Shown: piece after piece, positions 11,133 to 22,010 of the stretch
Layout: each line of letters opens with the position of its first letter
Numbering within the stretch: position 1 is the stretch's first letter
From: Aradus depressus
Lineage: Eukaryota > Arthropoda > Insecta > Hemiptera > Aradidae
Assembly (NCBI GenBank): GCA_963662175.1
Contig: OY759221.1
Location: forward strand, 15,539,027-15,603,026
Reading direction: 5' to 3'
Length of the DNA stretch: 64,000 nt
Notes under the pieces: model-generated
Told to the model about the DNA's origin: nothing
Seen by the model: the letters and a program-made list of their open reading frames with translations, nothing else
Database searches by the model: none
Program-made: the position numbers and the translations under genes

Positions 11133-11168
11133 ACACCCCCATCCCCCCCCCCCCCCCCCCCAAAAAAA
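11133..11168. repeat. C-run followed by A-run
   Basis: About 22 C then 8 A. Other homopolymers: C at 51729-51743, A at 50834-50850. Confidence 0.85.
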
Positions 11169-11169
11169 A

Positions 11170-12000
11170 GGCCGCCCCATCAAGGTTTCAGTAAAAAAAA
11201 AGCCTGTCGGTTTTGTTTTAAATTTAACTTTTTTTCCTAATAACCATTAATGTTTCAAATATGAACAGCGTAGTTAAGTTACATATGTATTTCGGATATC
11301 AACTTCAGAAAATATGGGAGGTTAACAATGTTATATTTGCAATTTGTTCCAGTAAATTATGTGTATAATTTGAGAGTAGTTAGCCAGTTGACAATATAAA
11401 TTTAGGATTTGTAAGGGATGTGAGGCGAGCTGGCCACAAATGGCATTAGCAGGATATGTTCCTCCCAAGAGACCCTCCCATCCCTGGACCGGACTCTGAA
11501 ATATAATTTCCTGGATGGCAAACACGGGGCTTTACCTGTCTCCAGAGACATAACCTTTTTCTCTATCTCTCTCTCTCTCGGCAAACTTTCAAAAAAACAT
11601 TTGATCTTACAGTTTTCTGAAGTACCCCAAAGCATAAAACTATAGAATTGGTTATTCCCTTCGACTTTCTGAAAGAAAAGTCCCGTATGTTCGACCCTAA
11701 ACTTACGACTCTTGTCTGGTATCTTTTGACTTCCTATTATTAAACTTTTATTGTGGACCCCCCGTTTATTGTGAACATTTCTATTAACCATATCATAGTT
11801 TGCACAAACTGTAATATCCTTATGTGATAGTAAGATGTTGTGGGACGAATTTCCCATAAAAAATAGAATAATTTTCTTCCCACTGTTTTATTTATGACCA
11901 GAACTGGTTTTCATCACAATAGCGCACATCCCACCCGTACAGCGTAGAGGCTAAAGGACTACTGGCCAAGGACTAAAAGACAGCGTACTTTTCAACGTCT
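11170..12000. other. No gene seen
   Basis: A 151-codon minus-strand frame (11402-11857) is the longest in the window. It has no domain I recognise and overlaps another frame; probably chance. Confidence 0.4.
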
Positions 12001-12335
12001 TTAACTTTCCCAGCTATACGAAGTCAAGTCGAAAATTCGATGTGAAGTTTTCAACGAAATTTCATGTTTTCCGTCCTCTAGATTCCAAATATATAAAAAA
12101 AACTGTCTTTCTGTGTGTGTTCCTATGAACATAACTCCCGATAGAATGAATGTATCTGCACGAAGTTTTATATGTGAGTCCAGAACCCTCTAACGACGAC
12201 ACCTATTGTTTTTTAGTCAAATCATCCAAAAAGGAGAGGGGGGGGGGCTTAACACAAAAACTCTAATAACTCCACATTGAATGAATGTATCAACACGAAA
12301 TTTTATATGTGGGACTCTAGAAACTATCATAAATT
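12001..12335 (+). repeat. A-family 5' portion
   Basis: CTTTCCCAGCTATACGAAGT start, TCATGTTTTCCG section and two modules, ending after TATATGTGGGACTC. Confidence 0.8.
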
Positions 12336-12479
12336 ATTTCATGTGTATAATAACTGGTTCCAAAACCGGATGAAAGGCGACGAGAGGGCAGTGCCCATCC
12401 CCTGGGGCCCCCTGAGATTTGTGTACTTTACGGCCAAATTTCGCAAATAAATGCAAAAATCGCGTAGATTTTCAATTAA

Positions 12480-12635
12480 AAAATAATAATAATCAATTTC
12501 GCTCTCTCCAAAATCAATCGACCGTTTGGGCTAAAAATCAATAAGTGCTTTCGAATTCTCATTTTAAATTTTATATCGATACATTCATGTGTTCAGCTTC
12601 CTCCTTAATTTCTCTCCGTCTCCGAGATAGATCAG
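12480..12635 (-). repeat. A-family 3' portion
   Basis: Reverse-oriented 3' section (TTCGCTCTCTCCAAAATCAA) and one module end. Confidence 0.7.
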
Positions 12636-12644
12636 TGCCGGAAT

Positions 12645-12815
12645 TCATCTAGTTTTGAAACATATTTTTAGACGTTTCCTTGATTTACCCGAAAACGGTT
12701 AGTCCTATCGCAAAATAGATCTCTACCAAAATTGTTGCTGTGAAAATTTTCAATCGCCGTAAGTCCTTAAATTTGAGGTAGTATTAATACGACAAAAGTT
12801 ATAGCGCCCCGAAGA
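12645..12815 (-). repeat. H-family fragment
   Basis: TTTTGAAACATATTTTTAGA, TTACCCGAAAACGGTTAGTC. Confidence 0.65.
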
Positions 12816-12839
12816 ATGTAAACTAAATGTCAAATTCAA

Positions 12840-13128
12840 ACCCCAATAACTGTCGATGTAATGAATATATCGACACGAAATTTCATATTTAAAGTCACAA
12901 CCCAATGAGGACATAACCTGTCAATTTTCAGCGATATCAGCAGAAGGGAAGGGGGGTTTAGGGGACTCATTTAAAATACCCTAATAACTGCCGATGTAAT
13001 GAATTTAACAATACAAAATTTAGTATCAGGATTAATATTAGCCGAAACGGTCTGCTTTTGGAAGGGGAGCCAAAATTATTGTTTAATTCGATCTGGGGAA
13101 GTACATTGCCGGTGATTCACGACTTCTT
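12840..13128 (+). repeat. A-family 3' portion
   Basis: Two modules, then TTCGATCTGGGGAAGTACAT and GCCGGTGATTCACG, the family's 3' end. Confidence 0.82.
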
Positions 13129-13564
13129 CATCTGGTCCTTACAAGATATATTGCTGATGGATTGATTTCTTAGAACAGGCAGAAAGTGGAGGTTTTCTCC
13201 CCTGATTTGGCCCTCCCTCCCCTGGTACGTTTCCTTCCTGTGTACAACGAACTGAGCCGATAGCAATCTGAAAGTTACAAATGTTCGTTAGAGGAGAGAA
13301 CCTCGGAAATATAATTAAGACACCATTTAAACTTAGTCTTGGGAGCCTCTCCTTACCTTTCCACTTGGGGTTTGTTGGGATCTATTAATTAAACACGAGT
13401 TAGTGGAAACTTTGTTCGGTTTGTATCCTAGAGAAGCAAGCTAAGCTCAGCCTAGCCGGTAATGGGACTTTTACAAAGAACATTTAAGTTGGGGAAAAGC
13501 ATCAAGAAAAATAATTGGGTTAATTATCCGTATGGGATTCGGGTATCCAGTTTTAAGTTGAATC

Positions 13565-13695
13565 GGGCCGTGTAGGCTAGAAGCGTAGTGTTTTGGTTGT
13601 ATGGACACAACATGCTCTCGTGTTCGAATCCCCACTAGCCAAAATTTGATTTTATAGGTCAAACTTCTGTTCTGGGGTCATGGTGCCAAAATAAA
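13565..13695 (+). mobile_element. SINE C, diverged
   Basis: GGGCCGTGTAGGCTAGAAGC head, TGTTCGAATCCCCAC box B region, CTGGGGTCATGG near the end. Confidence 0.72.
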
Positions 13696-13790
13696 AAAAC
13701 TACCTCCCCCGTTCTCTAACAGTACAAAGGACATGTTACCAGTAGCCGGGGTTTTGCGTTTTTTTTATATTATTAATTTTTTCTTTTCCC

Positions 13791-14227
13791 TGGAACCCAA
13801 AATATCAGGCTGTCCGGTACCTTGGTGTATTCTTAGTCATGGAAACTTCACATCAACACAAAACTCACACAAGCATACACCCGTTTAAAACATCTCTATC
13901 CACTCATTAACCGCAACACACCCCTCAAACACTCTTGCACACTGCTCCTGTACAAAACATTACTTCTCCCACTGTTAACATACACCTGTCCAATATGGCA
14001 TGACGCCAGTCCTTCACTCACAACACGTCTACAAACATTTCAGAACAAAATTCTTCGTGTGTCTCTGAATGTATCATGGTTTATCCGAAACAGCCAAATC
14101 CATGAGGAGTTGGGAGTTCCTCGGGTCGCAGCCTATTTAAGGTCCTTAGTAGATAACTACCACGGAAGACTAGGCCTGTGTTCTGGAGCAGCCCACTATA
14201 ATCATGAGTTCACAGACACAGAGAGAC
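13791..14227 (+). pseudogene. Jockey-type LINE reverse transcriptase, C-terminal remnant
   Basis: The first frame gives VRYLGVFL, the well-known motif near the end of the jockey-clade reverse transcriptase. A one-base frame change occurs between about 13815 and 13837. From 13837 the next frame reads through a thumb-like region with HLYPLINRNTPLK, LLYKTLLLPLLTYTCPIWHD, LQTFQNKILRVSLN, IHEELGVPRVAAYL and NYHGRL. Such elements encode an AP endonuclease and reverse transcriptase in ORF2; only this tail survives. The copy is 5'-truncated and frameshifted, hence dead. Its distal end runs into an inverted A-family fragment at 14228. Confidence 0.85.
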
Positions 14228-14335
14228 TTTTTTTTCATATTTGGAATCTGGAGTTCGGAAAACATTAAATTCCGATGAAAACTCCGCTTAAAATGTTTGA
14301 TCGATTTCCCAAATATTTCGTATTGCTGAGAAAGA
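14228..14335 (-). repeat. A-family 5' fragment
   Basis: TTTTTTCATATTTGGAATCT then GGAAAACATTAAATTCCGAT; abuts the jockey remnant. Confidence 0.7.
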
Positions 14336-14385
14336 AAATATATATAAATATATATAATATATACATATATGTATATTGATGTAGA

Positions 14386-14835
14386 AGGGTAGAGTAATGA
14401 ACCGGCCAGCAGAGCTGGTCACCCAAAAATACCCCGGATGGCGTGGGGGGGATGTTGAGTTGACTCCCTCGGCTTCAGCTGGATAGAGTAGACTGCTTGG
14501 CTTCCACTGGCGTTGTCCTCTGCACTCTGCTCCTGCTTATTTTTCTTGAATATATGTTGAACCCCGAGCGAGCTGGGCAGGGCACACTAGTTGGACCAAT
14601 GGTATCAAAAGTTCCAACTAGCGGCCCTTTAATCCAGAGCTGCTGAGGGAGCGGAAGCCGATCAGGGGTAGGGTCAGGCGTCAGCTGACCCTAGGGGTCC
14701 TCTAGCACGGATTCCCAACCGCTCAACAGCCCCGGACAGCACCCGCGCTAATCAGGGGCCTGAAAGGTTTGGGGACAGTGGCGTGATGGTAGTTCCACCT
14801 AGTAGCTTAAAGGTGAACTACCATCACGGGCCAAT
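14386..14835. other. GC-rich island ending in a 47-bp hairpin
   Basis: About 450 bp with GC far above the neighbourhood (for example GGTAGGGTCAGGCGTCAGCT, CAACAGCCCCGGACAGCACC). At 14782-14828 CGTGATGGTAGTTCCACC pairs with GGTGAACTACCATCACG around TAGTAGCTTAAA. No frame over 60 codons. A 5' part of a LINE or a captured gene fragment are possible. Confidence 0.55.
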
Positions 14836-15312
14836 CATGTTAAATTGGGGAAGTTTTTATAGTGGTTATTGGCACGTGCGAGAATGTCACGAGAAGAGAG
14901 TTGGTATCAATATATATATCATTAATTGTAATTAATGAAATGTATTGTTAAGATGGTCTGTACAAATATTTAATTAAACAGAAATTACTGTGGTGCGCTG
15001 TATTGGAGGCCTCCTGCCGAGCCAGATGTATTGAGGGTGTATTGACTGGTTGTAAACTAATATTTGTTAATCAAGAACCAATGTTTGCATTAAGTTTTAT
15101 CAGTCTGTTTTTACAATCCTGCATCAAAATCCAATAAAAACTAAATCCAAATTTGAGTTTGTCAAACAGGCCCCTGTCCGCATCTCTGGATATTTGCCTT
15201 TTCATGAACAGTAATTAATGTCTAGCTTAAAATAAGAATGATCAAATATATTATTCATTATCATTCATTAATAAAAGCAATGAATTTGTTTAACACTTGT
15301 ATTGTTTAATTC

Positions 15313-15620
15313 GAGGGCGCCGGTAGCTCAGTGGTATGCGTGCGTTCCGAAGATCGTGGGTTCCAAATCCGGCCGAGGCCCTTAGTTTATTTTATCAGAG
15401 AGGTAAAATAAACTTAAGCACGCCGTCCTTCGGATGGGACGTACGATGTCAGGTACTCGTTAAAGACCCCTACGCTAGGTGAATAAAAATTTAGGGTAGC
15501 CAAAATTTAGGACTCCCACAGTAGAGTCGGGCTCATGTCCACCAGTGACGAAAGAGCGTTCTGGTAGTAGGCGATATGACCTTGTAGTTAATGCCCGGGC
15601 ATGAGTCATAATAACTAACT
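15313..15620 (+). mobile_element. SINE B, full copy with target duplication
   Basis: A tRNA-derived head has box A TAGCTCAGTGG near 15324 and a box B-like GGTTCCAAATCC near 15360. The body follows, with GTACGATGTCAGGTACTCGT and the end GCCCGGGCATGAGTCATAAT. ATTGTTTAATTC is repeated perfectly on both sides (15301-15312 and 15621-15632). Mobilised by a LINE in trans, as SINEs are. Confidence 0.9.
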
Positions 15621-15644
15621 ATTGTTTAATTCAACAGATGTATA

Positions 15645-16525
15645 TTACTTCCCCAGCTATAAATATAGGGGAAGTTATGTTTTCGGTCAAACATTAGCTA
15701 GAACTAGTTTTCTGTTTTCCGATAATTTACGATAATTCCCGATATAATGAATGTATCGACACATTCATATATAGGGGAAGTTATGTTTTCGGTCAAACAT
15801 TAGCTAGAACTAGTTTTCTGTTTTCCGATAATTTACGATAATTCCCGATATAATGAATGTATCGACACATTCATTATATCGGGAATTATCGTAAATTATC
15901 GGAAAACAGATATTATGTGATTCCAAAACTTTTTAACGACGGCACATATTGTTTTTCAGCCAAATCGACCAAAGGGAAGTGGGGATTGGAGGGGAGACTT
16001 AACATAAAAACTCTAATAACTGCCGATAGAATGAATGTATCGAAATTTTATGTATGTGACCAGAACCCCACAAAGACCTATGGATTATGAGCTAAATCGG
16101 CCAAACGGGAGAGGGGGAGCTTATGTAAAAACTCCAATAAATGCCATTGTGTTGAATATATCGACATCAAATTTCATATGTGAATTCAAAGTACCATAAG
16201 AACCACATTCATTAATTTTTAGCGGAATCGGCGAGAGGGAAAAGGGGATCAGACAGGACTCAACTTAAAAAAAACCAATAACTGCCGATGTAATGAATGT
16301 ATCGATATGAAAATTCATATTTAATTTCAAAACCCAGTGAGGACATAATCAGTCAACTTTCAGCGATTTTGTCTGAAAGGAAGGGGGGTTTAATTAAAAA
16401 ATGTAAGTCAACTGTTGAATGTTAGCGCAAACGGTCAACTTGTTTTGAAATGGGAGCGAAAAAATTGATTAATTCGTTCTGGGGAAGTACTTGATTCACC
16501 GGCAACATTTTTTCTTACTTTTTGC
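15645..16525 (+). repeat. Long A-family copy with a local duplication and hairpin
   Basis: The 5' end is duplicated in tandem (106-bp period, units near 15664 and 15770). The second unit is followed by an inverted stretch (TATAATGAATGTATCGACAC, then its complement to about 15910). Four modules follow, and the copy ends TTCTGGGGAAGTACTTGATT with a CACCGGC. Confidence 0.82.
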
Positions 16526-16609
16526 CATTAGAAAACATCCAGAAAATAGTTATTCTTCTAGCATGAGAGAATACATTTTCTTTGAATAATAGAATTGACA
16601 TTTTTTCAG

Positions 16610-16944
16610 GTCACCTACTTTCGTTAGTCTCCTATTCAAGGAGAATTTCAATATTCAAATTGGTTTTGAAAGTTGGTTTTAAATTGAAAATGGGCGAGGT
16701 TGGATTAGCGATTCACGTTGGGTTGGTGTACGACATTGGCTATTTTCCAGGCGAGTTGTTCCTAATCCACCTTTCAGGAAGCAAGGGGACACCCCTAATA
16801 ACAGGGAAAGACCTCCTGGAGAGAACAGATCAGAATGGTAAACCCGGGTCCAAGACAGTGGATCTTGGAGGGAGAATCTTCGATGAGACGTTCCTCTACC
16901 CAGATGAGTTGTGGAAGGGATTCTACCCTAAAGTAGATAGTTAA
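16610..16944 (+). CDS. Unrecognised open segment, possible terminal exon
   Basis: An open frame runs through a plausible acceptor (TTTTTTCAG ending at 16609) to a TAG stop. The second half, from an in-frame ATG at 16690, is GC-richer than the neighbourhood and reads like real protein. It includes GLAIHVGLVYDIGYFPGE, SGSKGTPLITGKDLLE and a VDLGGRIFDETFLYPDELW ending. The first third, by contrast, is AT-rich and less convincing. I do not recognise the family. It could be a host 3' exon, a fragment of an old mobile element or a captured gene. Just downstream (16950-17030) lies unique sequence without a clear poly(A) signal. It sits between an A-family repeat and a hammerhead-type fragment. Confidence 0.35.
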
Positions 16945-17199
16945 ATACTAGCGAGGGGCTGTTATATGGGCCTATAGCCTTGAATAACATGGGTAGAAAA
17001 CTACCCCTGCAATCAATGAATGAATATAGTGCTATGCTATGTTAGTGGTCCAACCAGAATGTGCCTGATTTTCTTACAGTAACATTATTTATTTTATTTA
17101 TTTTTTTCAATGTTTGCTATTGGTAAAATTTAAAAAATGTGTAAAATTTATGACGGTGATAAATAAAATAATAAATGGCAATGCGTCATCGTATATCTA

Positions 17200-17325
17200 A
17201 CGAATCAGTATCGGTTAAATCGTGACTGAAGATGGAAGCAATACCGAAAGTACTTCAATATATTAAATATATTTAGTTAAATAGACAATATTTTAAAAAA
17301 CATACATTTTTCTTCATTTTTATGT
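17200..17325 (+). mobile_element. Diverged P2 arm
   Basis: GACTGAAGATGGAAGCAATA followed by CCGAAAGTACTTC, then TTTAGTTAAATAGACAATATT, align with the P2 arm but with many substitutions. It abuts the foldback element at 17333. Confidence 0.6.
17226..17257 (+). ncRNA. Hammerhead ribozyme-like motif (diverged P2)
   Basis: CTGAAGA, a GG...CC stem-loop, GAAA and the AGTACT palindrome are all kept, although the surrounding element has diverged. Conservation of the core relative to the flanks is suggestive but cannot be measured from one copy. Confidence 0.6.
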
Positions 17326-17332
17326 ATGTATA

Positions 17333-17813
17333 TGTTACTGTTAATTTGATAAATTTGGTTATTATACATAATAATTGGTTATTATGTATAATAACTAACG
17401 TTCTTGGTTAATATGACAAATTATTCACAGTTTTTTAATAGCTTAAATTCCTGGATGAGTTCAGTTGCAATAATCCTTTGATGCGCTCTTGTCAATTTAT
17501 CAAAATTGTAAGACATCAAAAATCTGAAACAAATAAATCACAATAGATGGTACCAAATTCAGGGGGAAGGTGTGCTGGCGGAACGATATATCTGCCCCTC
17601 CCGTCGTTCAAAACTCGGAGGCAATCAGGTTTTTGTGAAAGCAAAATTTATCATATTAACAAGGTGAGTTTTATATTATGTATAATAACTGGTTAATATG
17701 ATAAATATTAAGAAACTGTGAATAATTTGTCATATTAACCAAGAACGGTAGTTATTATACATAATAACCAGTTATTATGTATAATAACCAAATTTATCAA
17801 ATTAACAATAACA
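17333..17813. mobile_element. Foldback element F, 481 bp
   Basis: Terminal inverted repeats of more than 100 bp start TGTTACTGTTAATTTGATAA and contain self-palindromic GGTTATTATACATAATAAC blocks. The flanks are TATA on both sides. The centre (GATGCGCTCTTGTCAATTTA, GGTACCAAATTCAGGGGGAA) has no frame. A second copy lies at 27575. Confidence 0.85.
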
Positions 17814-17825
17814 TATATTTTACTT

Positions 17826-18414
17826 TTTTTTTCAAAGCTTTATTTTTATTTCAATTGGTTTTTACAACGTAGTAAATAAAAGTTTCGGGAGAAATTTCCA
17901 TTATCAGTTTCTAAAAATGTTACAATAAAAATAACATCGTATGATATTCGTCAAAAATTCATTACACATAAAATATTTTAATTATTCAAATTAATTGTTT
18001 TTATGCTAGATTTTATATACAAGAAAGCTAACTGTCTTTAATTTTATTTGCTGATCTTTATTGTAATCAATTGTTTATTTCTTTTATTGGTCATGTAACA
18101 CGAAACATCTACTTTCCAAGTTATAAAGACCGATTGAAAGGAAATAATGTTATGAAAAATAAAATATAAATATTATTGTAAGGACACAACCCAAAAGGTA
18201 AGGGAATATAAGAAAGAAAGAAAACATACCTAATAATAAAATACATAAGTAAAATAAATAAACAAAAACTTTAATGTATTAAAATAGTGAAAAAAATATA
18301 TAAAATAATAAATAATATATACACAATAAGTAAAATATATAAAAATGGTAATAATATATTTACCAAAAAAGGCCAAAATATTATTAAATAATGAATAAAT
18401 TAAGCTCGAAATCC
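17826..18414. other. AT-rich, no gene seen
   Basis: Very low complexity with TTTAT/ATAAA words, leading to the 18415 repeat. Confidence 0.5.
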
Positions 18415-18520
18415 TCCGAAAAACCATCGCGTTGAGGCCATCTCATTCTTCGAATTTAACAGAGCAGCCTCTGACCAGCAGTGGTAACAGACCGAGTGTA
18501 GAGTAGAGCTAACCTGCCGA
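18415..18520 (-). repeat. Diverged copy of the 31390 repeat
   Basis: GCGTTGAGGCCATCTCATTC, CTCTGACCAGCAGTGGTAAC, AGACCGAGTGTAGAGTAGAG. It leads straight into the 51-bp satellite. Confidence 0.45.
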
Positions 18521-18555
18521 ACATTTGATACATTCTGACCATGGTGCATCCAAAT

Positions 18556-19230
18556 TCTTAAACTTGACCTGTACAATAAACATTGATATATGTGTCAAGG
18601 ACATATTCTTAAACTTGACCTGTACAATAAACATTGATATATGTGTCAAGGACATATTCTTAAACTTGACCTGTACAATAAACATTGATATATGTGTCAA
18701 GGACATATTCTTAAACTTGACCTGTACAATAAACATTGATATCTGTTTAACCTGGTGCATCCAAATTCTTAAACTTTGACCTGTACAATAAACATTGATA
18801 TCTGTGTCAAGGACATATTCTTAAACTTCAGCTGTACAATAAACATTGATACCTGTGTCAAGGACATATTCTTAAACTTGACCTGTACAATAAACATTGA
18901 TATCTGTGTCAAGGGCATATTCTTAAACTTCAGCTGTACAATAAACATTGATACCTGTGTCAAGGACATATTCTTAAACTTCAGCTGTACAATAAACATT
19001 GATATCTGTGTCAAGGACATATTCTTAAACTTGACCTGTACAATAAACATTGATATCTGTTTAACCTGGTGCATCCAAATTCTTAAACTTTGACCTTTAC
19101 AATAAACATTGATATCTGTGTCAAGGACATATTCTTAAACTTCAGCTGTACAATAAACATTGATACCTGTGTCAAGGACATATTCTTAAACTTGACCTGT
19201 ACAATAACCATTGATATCTGTATCAAGATC
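18556..19230. repeat. 51-bp satellite, about 13 units, with higher-order structure
   Basis: The unit is CTTAAACTTGACCTGTACAA TAAACATTGATATCTGTGTC AAGGACATATT. Being 17 codons long it stays open on both strands. TTGACCT and TTCAGCT variants alternate. A longer TTTAACCTGGTGCATCCAAA join recurs at 18745 and 19061, with a related one at 18541. Confidence 0.92.
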
Positions 19231-19635
19231 ATATTGATTTGAATTTCCTTTTAACTGTTTACATACTGTAAGAATGGGGTCGAGTTAGTCTATAAATAAG
19301 GGAGATGTCCCATTGATATTATAGTGCGTTTGGACTTCAAACATTGTGAGTTAATTTTAACGTTTTCTATTGATAAGTAGTTTCGCGTATTTATAGTAAT
19401 TTAAATAAATTTTTTATTACGCTAAATTATAAATATATTATGGTGATGAATTCCAAAAATACCTGTAGAAATGATAATTTAAAATCATGTTTTGTATATA
19501 AAAACTTAAATTTTTGCTTTCATTGTAATTTTCTTGGCAGAGGTCCTTCAATAATATCCTGTAATTTCTATCGTGATTTCAAGTTGGGAGTGTCACATTA
19601 AAATAAATAAAAACATAGAACTAGTTTAATTTTTA

Positions 19636-19770
19636 TATTGTATAATTCTGCAAAAATGTATACAAAAAGTGCACCGGTTTCGGCTTACTGTCAGTTCAAA
19701 AGTGCTCACTTCACTAAGGCAAAACCGGTACATTTTATATTTATATTTTTGTGTATATAGACAATATAAA
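19636..19770. repeat. Inverted pair of CCGG-type element ends
   Basis: On the minus side CTGACAGTAAGCCGAAACCG is followed by a tail with TTTTTGCAGAATTATACAAT. On the plus side GGCAAAACCGGTACATTT is followed by TTTTTGTGTATATAGACAAT. The two face outward from a common centre near 19698. This repeats the inverted arrangement of P1-P3 in more decayed form. It explains the overlapping open frames on both strands here. Confidence 0.5.
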
Positions 19771-19924
19771 TGTTTAAACAAGTTCGTTGTTTTTATTCGG
19801 CGGCCTTTCGTGTTCACCCGTCTCTCTGTCTCGTGTGCAGTCCGCGAGGGGACATTTTTGGTAAGAACAATTTTTTTGATTGAATAAAACTTTTTTGCGT
19901 GAAACAAACAAACGTCTGAAAATA

Positions 19925-20245
19925 TAAAGGTATTTGCTTTACGACATTATAAGACGGTTTTCGGCATTTTTCTCGCAAACCGAGCGGTTTCGTTATTATC
20001 TACAACTTTTATCCGAAGACATTTTTGATTAAGTCATAAATATAAGCGATATTTTGTTAAATGTGCTTAGGGCCTCGGAAGTGAAGTTGATCTGAATTTC
20101 GGTCGAAATCTAATTAGTTCTACGTTGGCACAAACCTACATCGAGAAAATGGTCCTAACGTGTTCAAGGAACCTTGTAAAGGGAAATGTTTTTGAAAATT
20201 CTATCTCGGATTTTCGTACGAATAAAATAACCTTATATTAAGAGT
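19925..20245 (-). repeat. H-family repeat
   Basis: GATTAAGTCATAAATATAAG, AATGTGCTTAGGGCCTCGGA and TTCTATCTCGGATTTTCGTA. Confidence 0.68.
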
Positions 20246-20754
20246 ATAATAAAGTAATAATTATATAATTTGGCTAGCGTTTTTGTTATTTAGTTAATCT
20301 GCGACTTGATTTGACGTACGTCCAAACCACATATGTTCTGGCTAACCAAATATTATTATGTTTCTCTCCCTAATTGAAAGTGTGGTTGGATGAATGACGT
20401 GGAGAGATTTAACATCCGTTTTGGGTTTAGCCTGGGGTGCCACCCTTAAATTTATGTACACTACTTAACACCCCTCAAATTAATAACGGGGGCCAACTGC
20501 TAAACTTATATTGTGTGTTGTCTCTCCCAAATTTCACCTTCCTATAAACATTACGTATTTCGTAAGTATAGCTGTTACAAATATTTACGATATACTCCAC
20601 GAACATGACTTCACTATTAATTTCCTTATTTTAGTAGATTGTCTGGTTAGTAACTATAAGCAAGTTAGTAACTTAAGCAGGATAGTAACTGTATGTTAGA
20701 TAGCCCGAATATAGAATTGAAAAGCCGTCGGTGAAACACCGGTTATGTGTTTCC

Positions 20755-21125
20755 CCAAAACAAATTAATCGATAAAGACAATCGACCTGTTTGGGCTAAA
20801 ACTCAATATTTCATTTACATATAATGTCTTCTGAATCCTCATATTAATTTTTGTGTTATTGGAATTTGATTGATTAGAACCCTCTCTCTTCCCCCCTCCC
20901 CTTCTGCTTCAGCTGAAAATTAATAGGTGTCGTTCTTATACGATTTTGAATGATTCTGGGTGATGGTTCTCGATACATATATTCGTGTCGATACATTTAT
21001 TTTATAGTTATCGTGTTCACACACACAAACAGACTTTTTTCCTTATTGGTACCAAGAGGTCGGAAAACTTGAAATTCAGTTGAAAACACCACATACAATT
21101 TCTATATTTCTGTAATGCTTACATA
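20755..21125 (-). repeat. A-family copy
   Basis: Reverse-oriented: CAAATTAATCGATAAAGACA 3' section, one and a half modules, then the 5' section GGTCGGAAAACTTGAAATTC. Confidence 0.75.
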
Positions 21126-21181
21126 GTAAGGAATATTGGTATTTTTTAAATTAAAAATTATCTAATTAAAGAAAAAATAAA

Positions 21182-21308
21182 ATATGTGATGTGGCCATAA
21201 CATGACTTTCTTATACCAAACACGTTTTTACACTCTTTCTCCCAGTCCCCCCTTTCATAGCGCCGTTACTGCGTATTGAAAGTCCCTCTCAGAATTATGC
21301 TGAACCAT
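21182..21308. repeat. MITE G end fragment
   Basis: TGTGATGTGGCCATAACATG then ACTTTCTTATACCAAACACG, and the internal AATTATGCTGAACCATGAAA. Confidence 0.68.
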
Positions 21309-21309
21309 G

Positions 21310-22010
21310 AAATGAAAAATAATCTTTATTCTGGGACATACGTCCCCTAAGAATAATAACATAAAGAATAAACAAGAGTATACAAGTAGCAACCAGTTGA
21401 AAAGAATACAAATAAAATAAAAGAGGTATGTAGGAATAAATATTAAATGTTAGAAACAGGCAATGAGTAAAACAATATAATAAACTAGTGAAAAATGATA
21501 AAGAGAAATGAAAAAATTAAAATTAGAAAAACAAGTAAGAATGATAATGTGAAACATGGTAACAATGAATGAATTGTAAAAAACTGGACTGATGAAACAG
21601 ATGAGTAACAATCGGTCCAGTGGAAGACGAGAACTATCTTACCGGAGCTAGCCTTAGGAATCAGAGGTTTGCTGACTTAGGAGATAATGGAAAAGTAGGG
21701 ACTTAAATGAAAGGAGAGTATGAGGTGAATCTGGAGAGGGAGAGAGTTGCAGAGGGAGTTAGCCTGGAGAAGGAAGAAGTTGTGGTAGGTTGTTGTCCTG
21801 TGGGAAAGGGAGATAAAGATCAGAGAGATGGGATCTGGTGGATATGGGATTTAAATTGGAGCATTTGGAAGATGTAGGAGGGCTTTTGGGAAGATTTGAT
21901 AGAGAAAGGAGCCTAGGAAATATTGTCAACGAGAGGATGGGAAGAGTCATTGTAGGTAATAGAAGAGTGTCTGAGGAGCCCGAAAGTGAATCTTGAAACA
22001 AAGAACATGG
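21310..22010 (-). mobile_element. Possible retroelement 3' UTR, antisense
   Basis: On + it begins AATAATCTTTATTCTGGGAC, the look of a reversed polyadenylated end, followed by purine-rich sequence (GAGGTGAATCTGGAGAGGGA). No motif identifies a clade. Confidence 0.3.

Noticed and set aside
11402..11857. 151-codon minus-strand frame, the longest in the window
   Set aside because: No recognisable domain, overlaps another frame, no splice or promoter context; length is within chance for this much sequence.
18509..19093. Open frames of 83 to 105 codons on both strands
   Set aside because: They are products of the 51-bp (17-codon) satellite and repeat NLTCTINIDICVKDIFL-type units.
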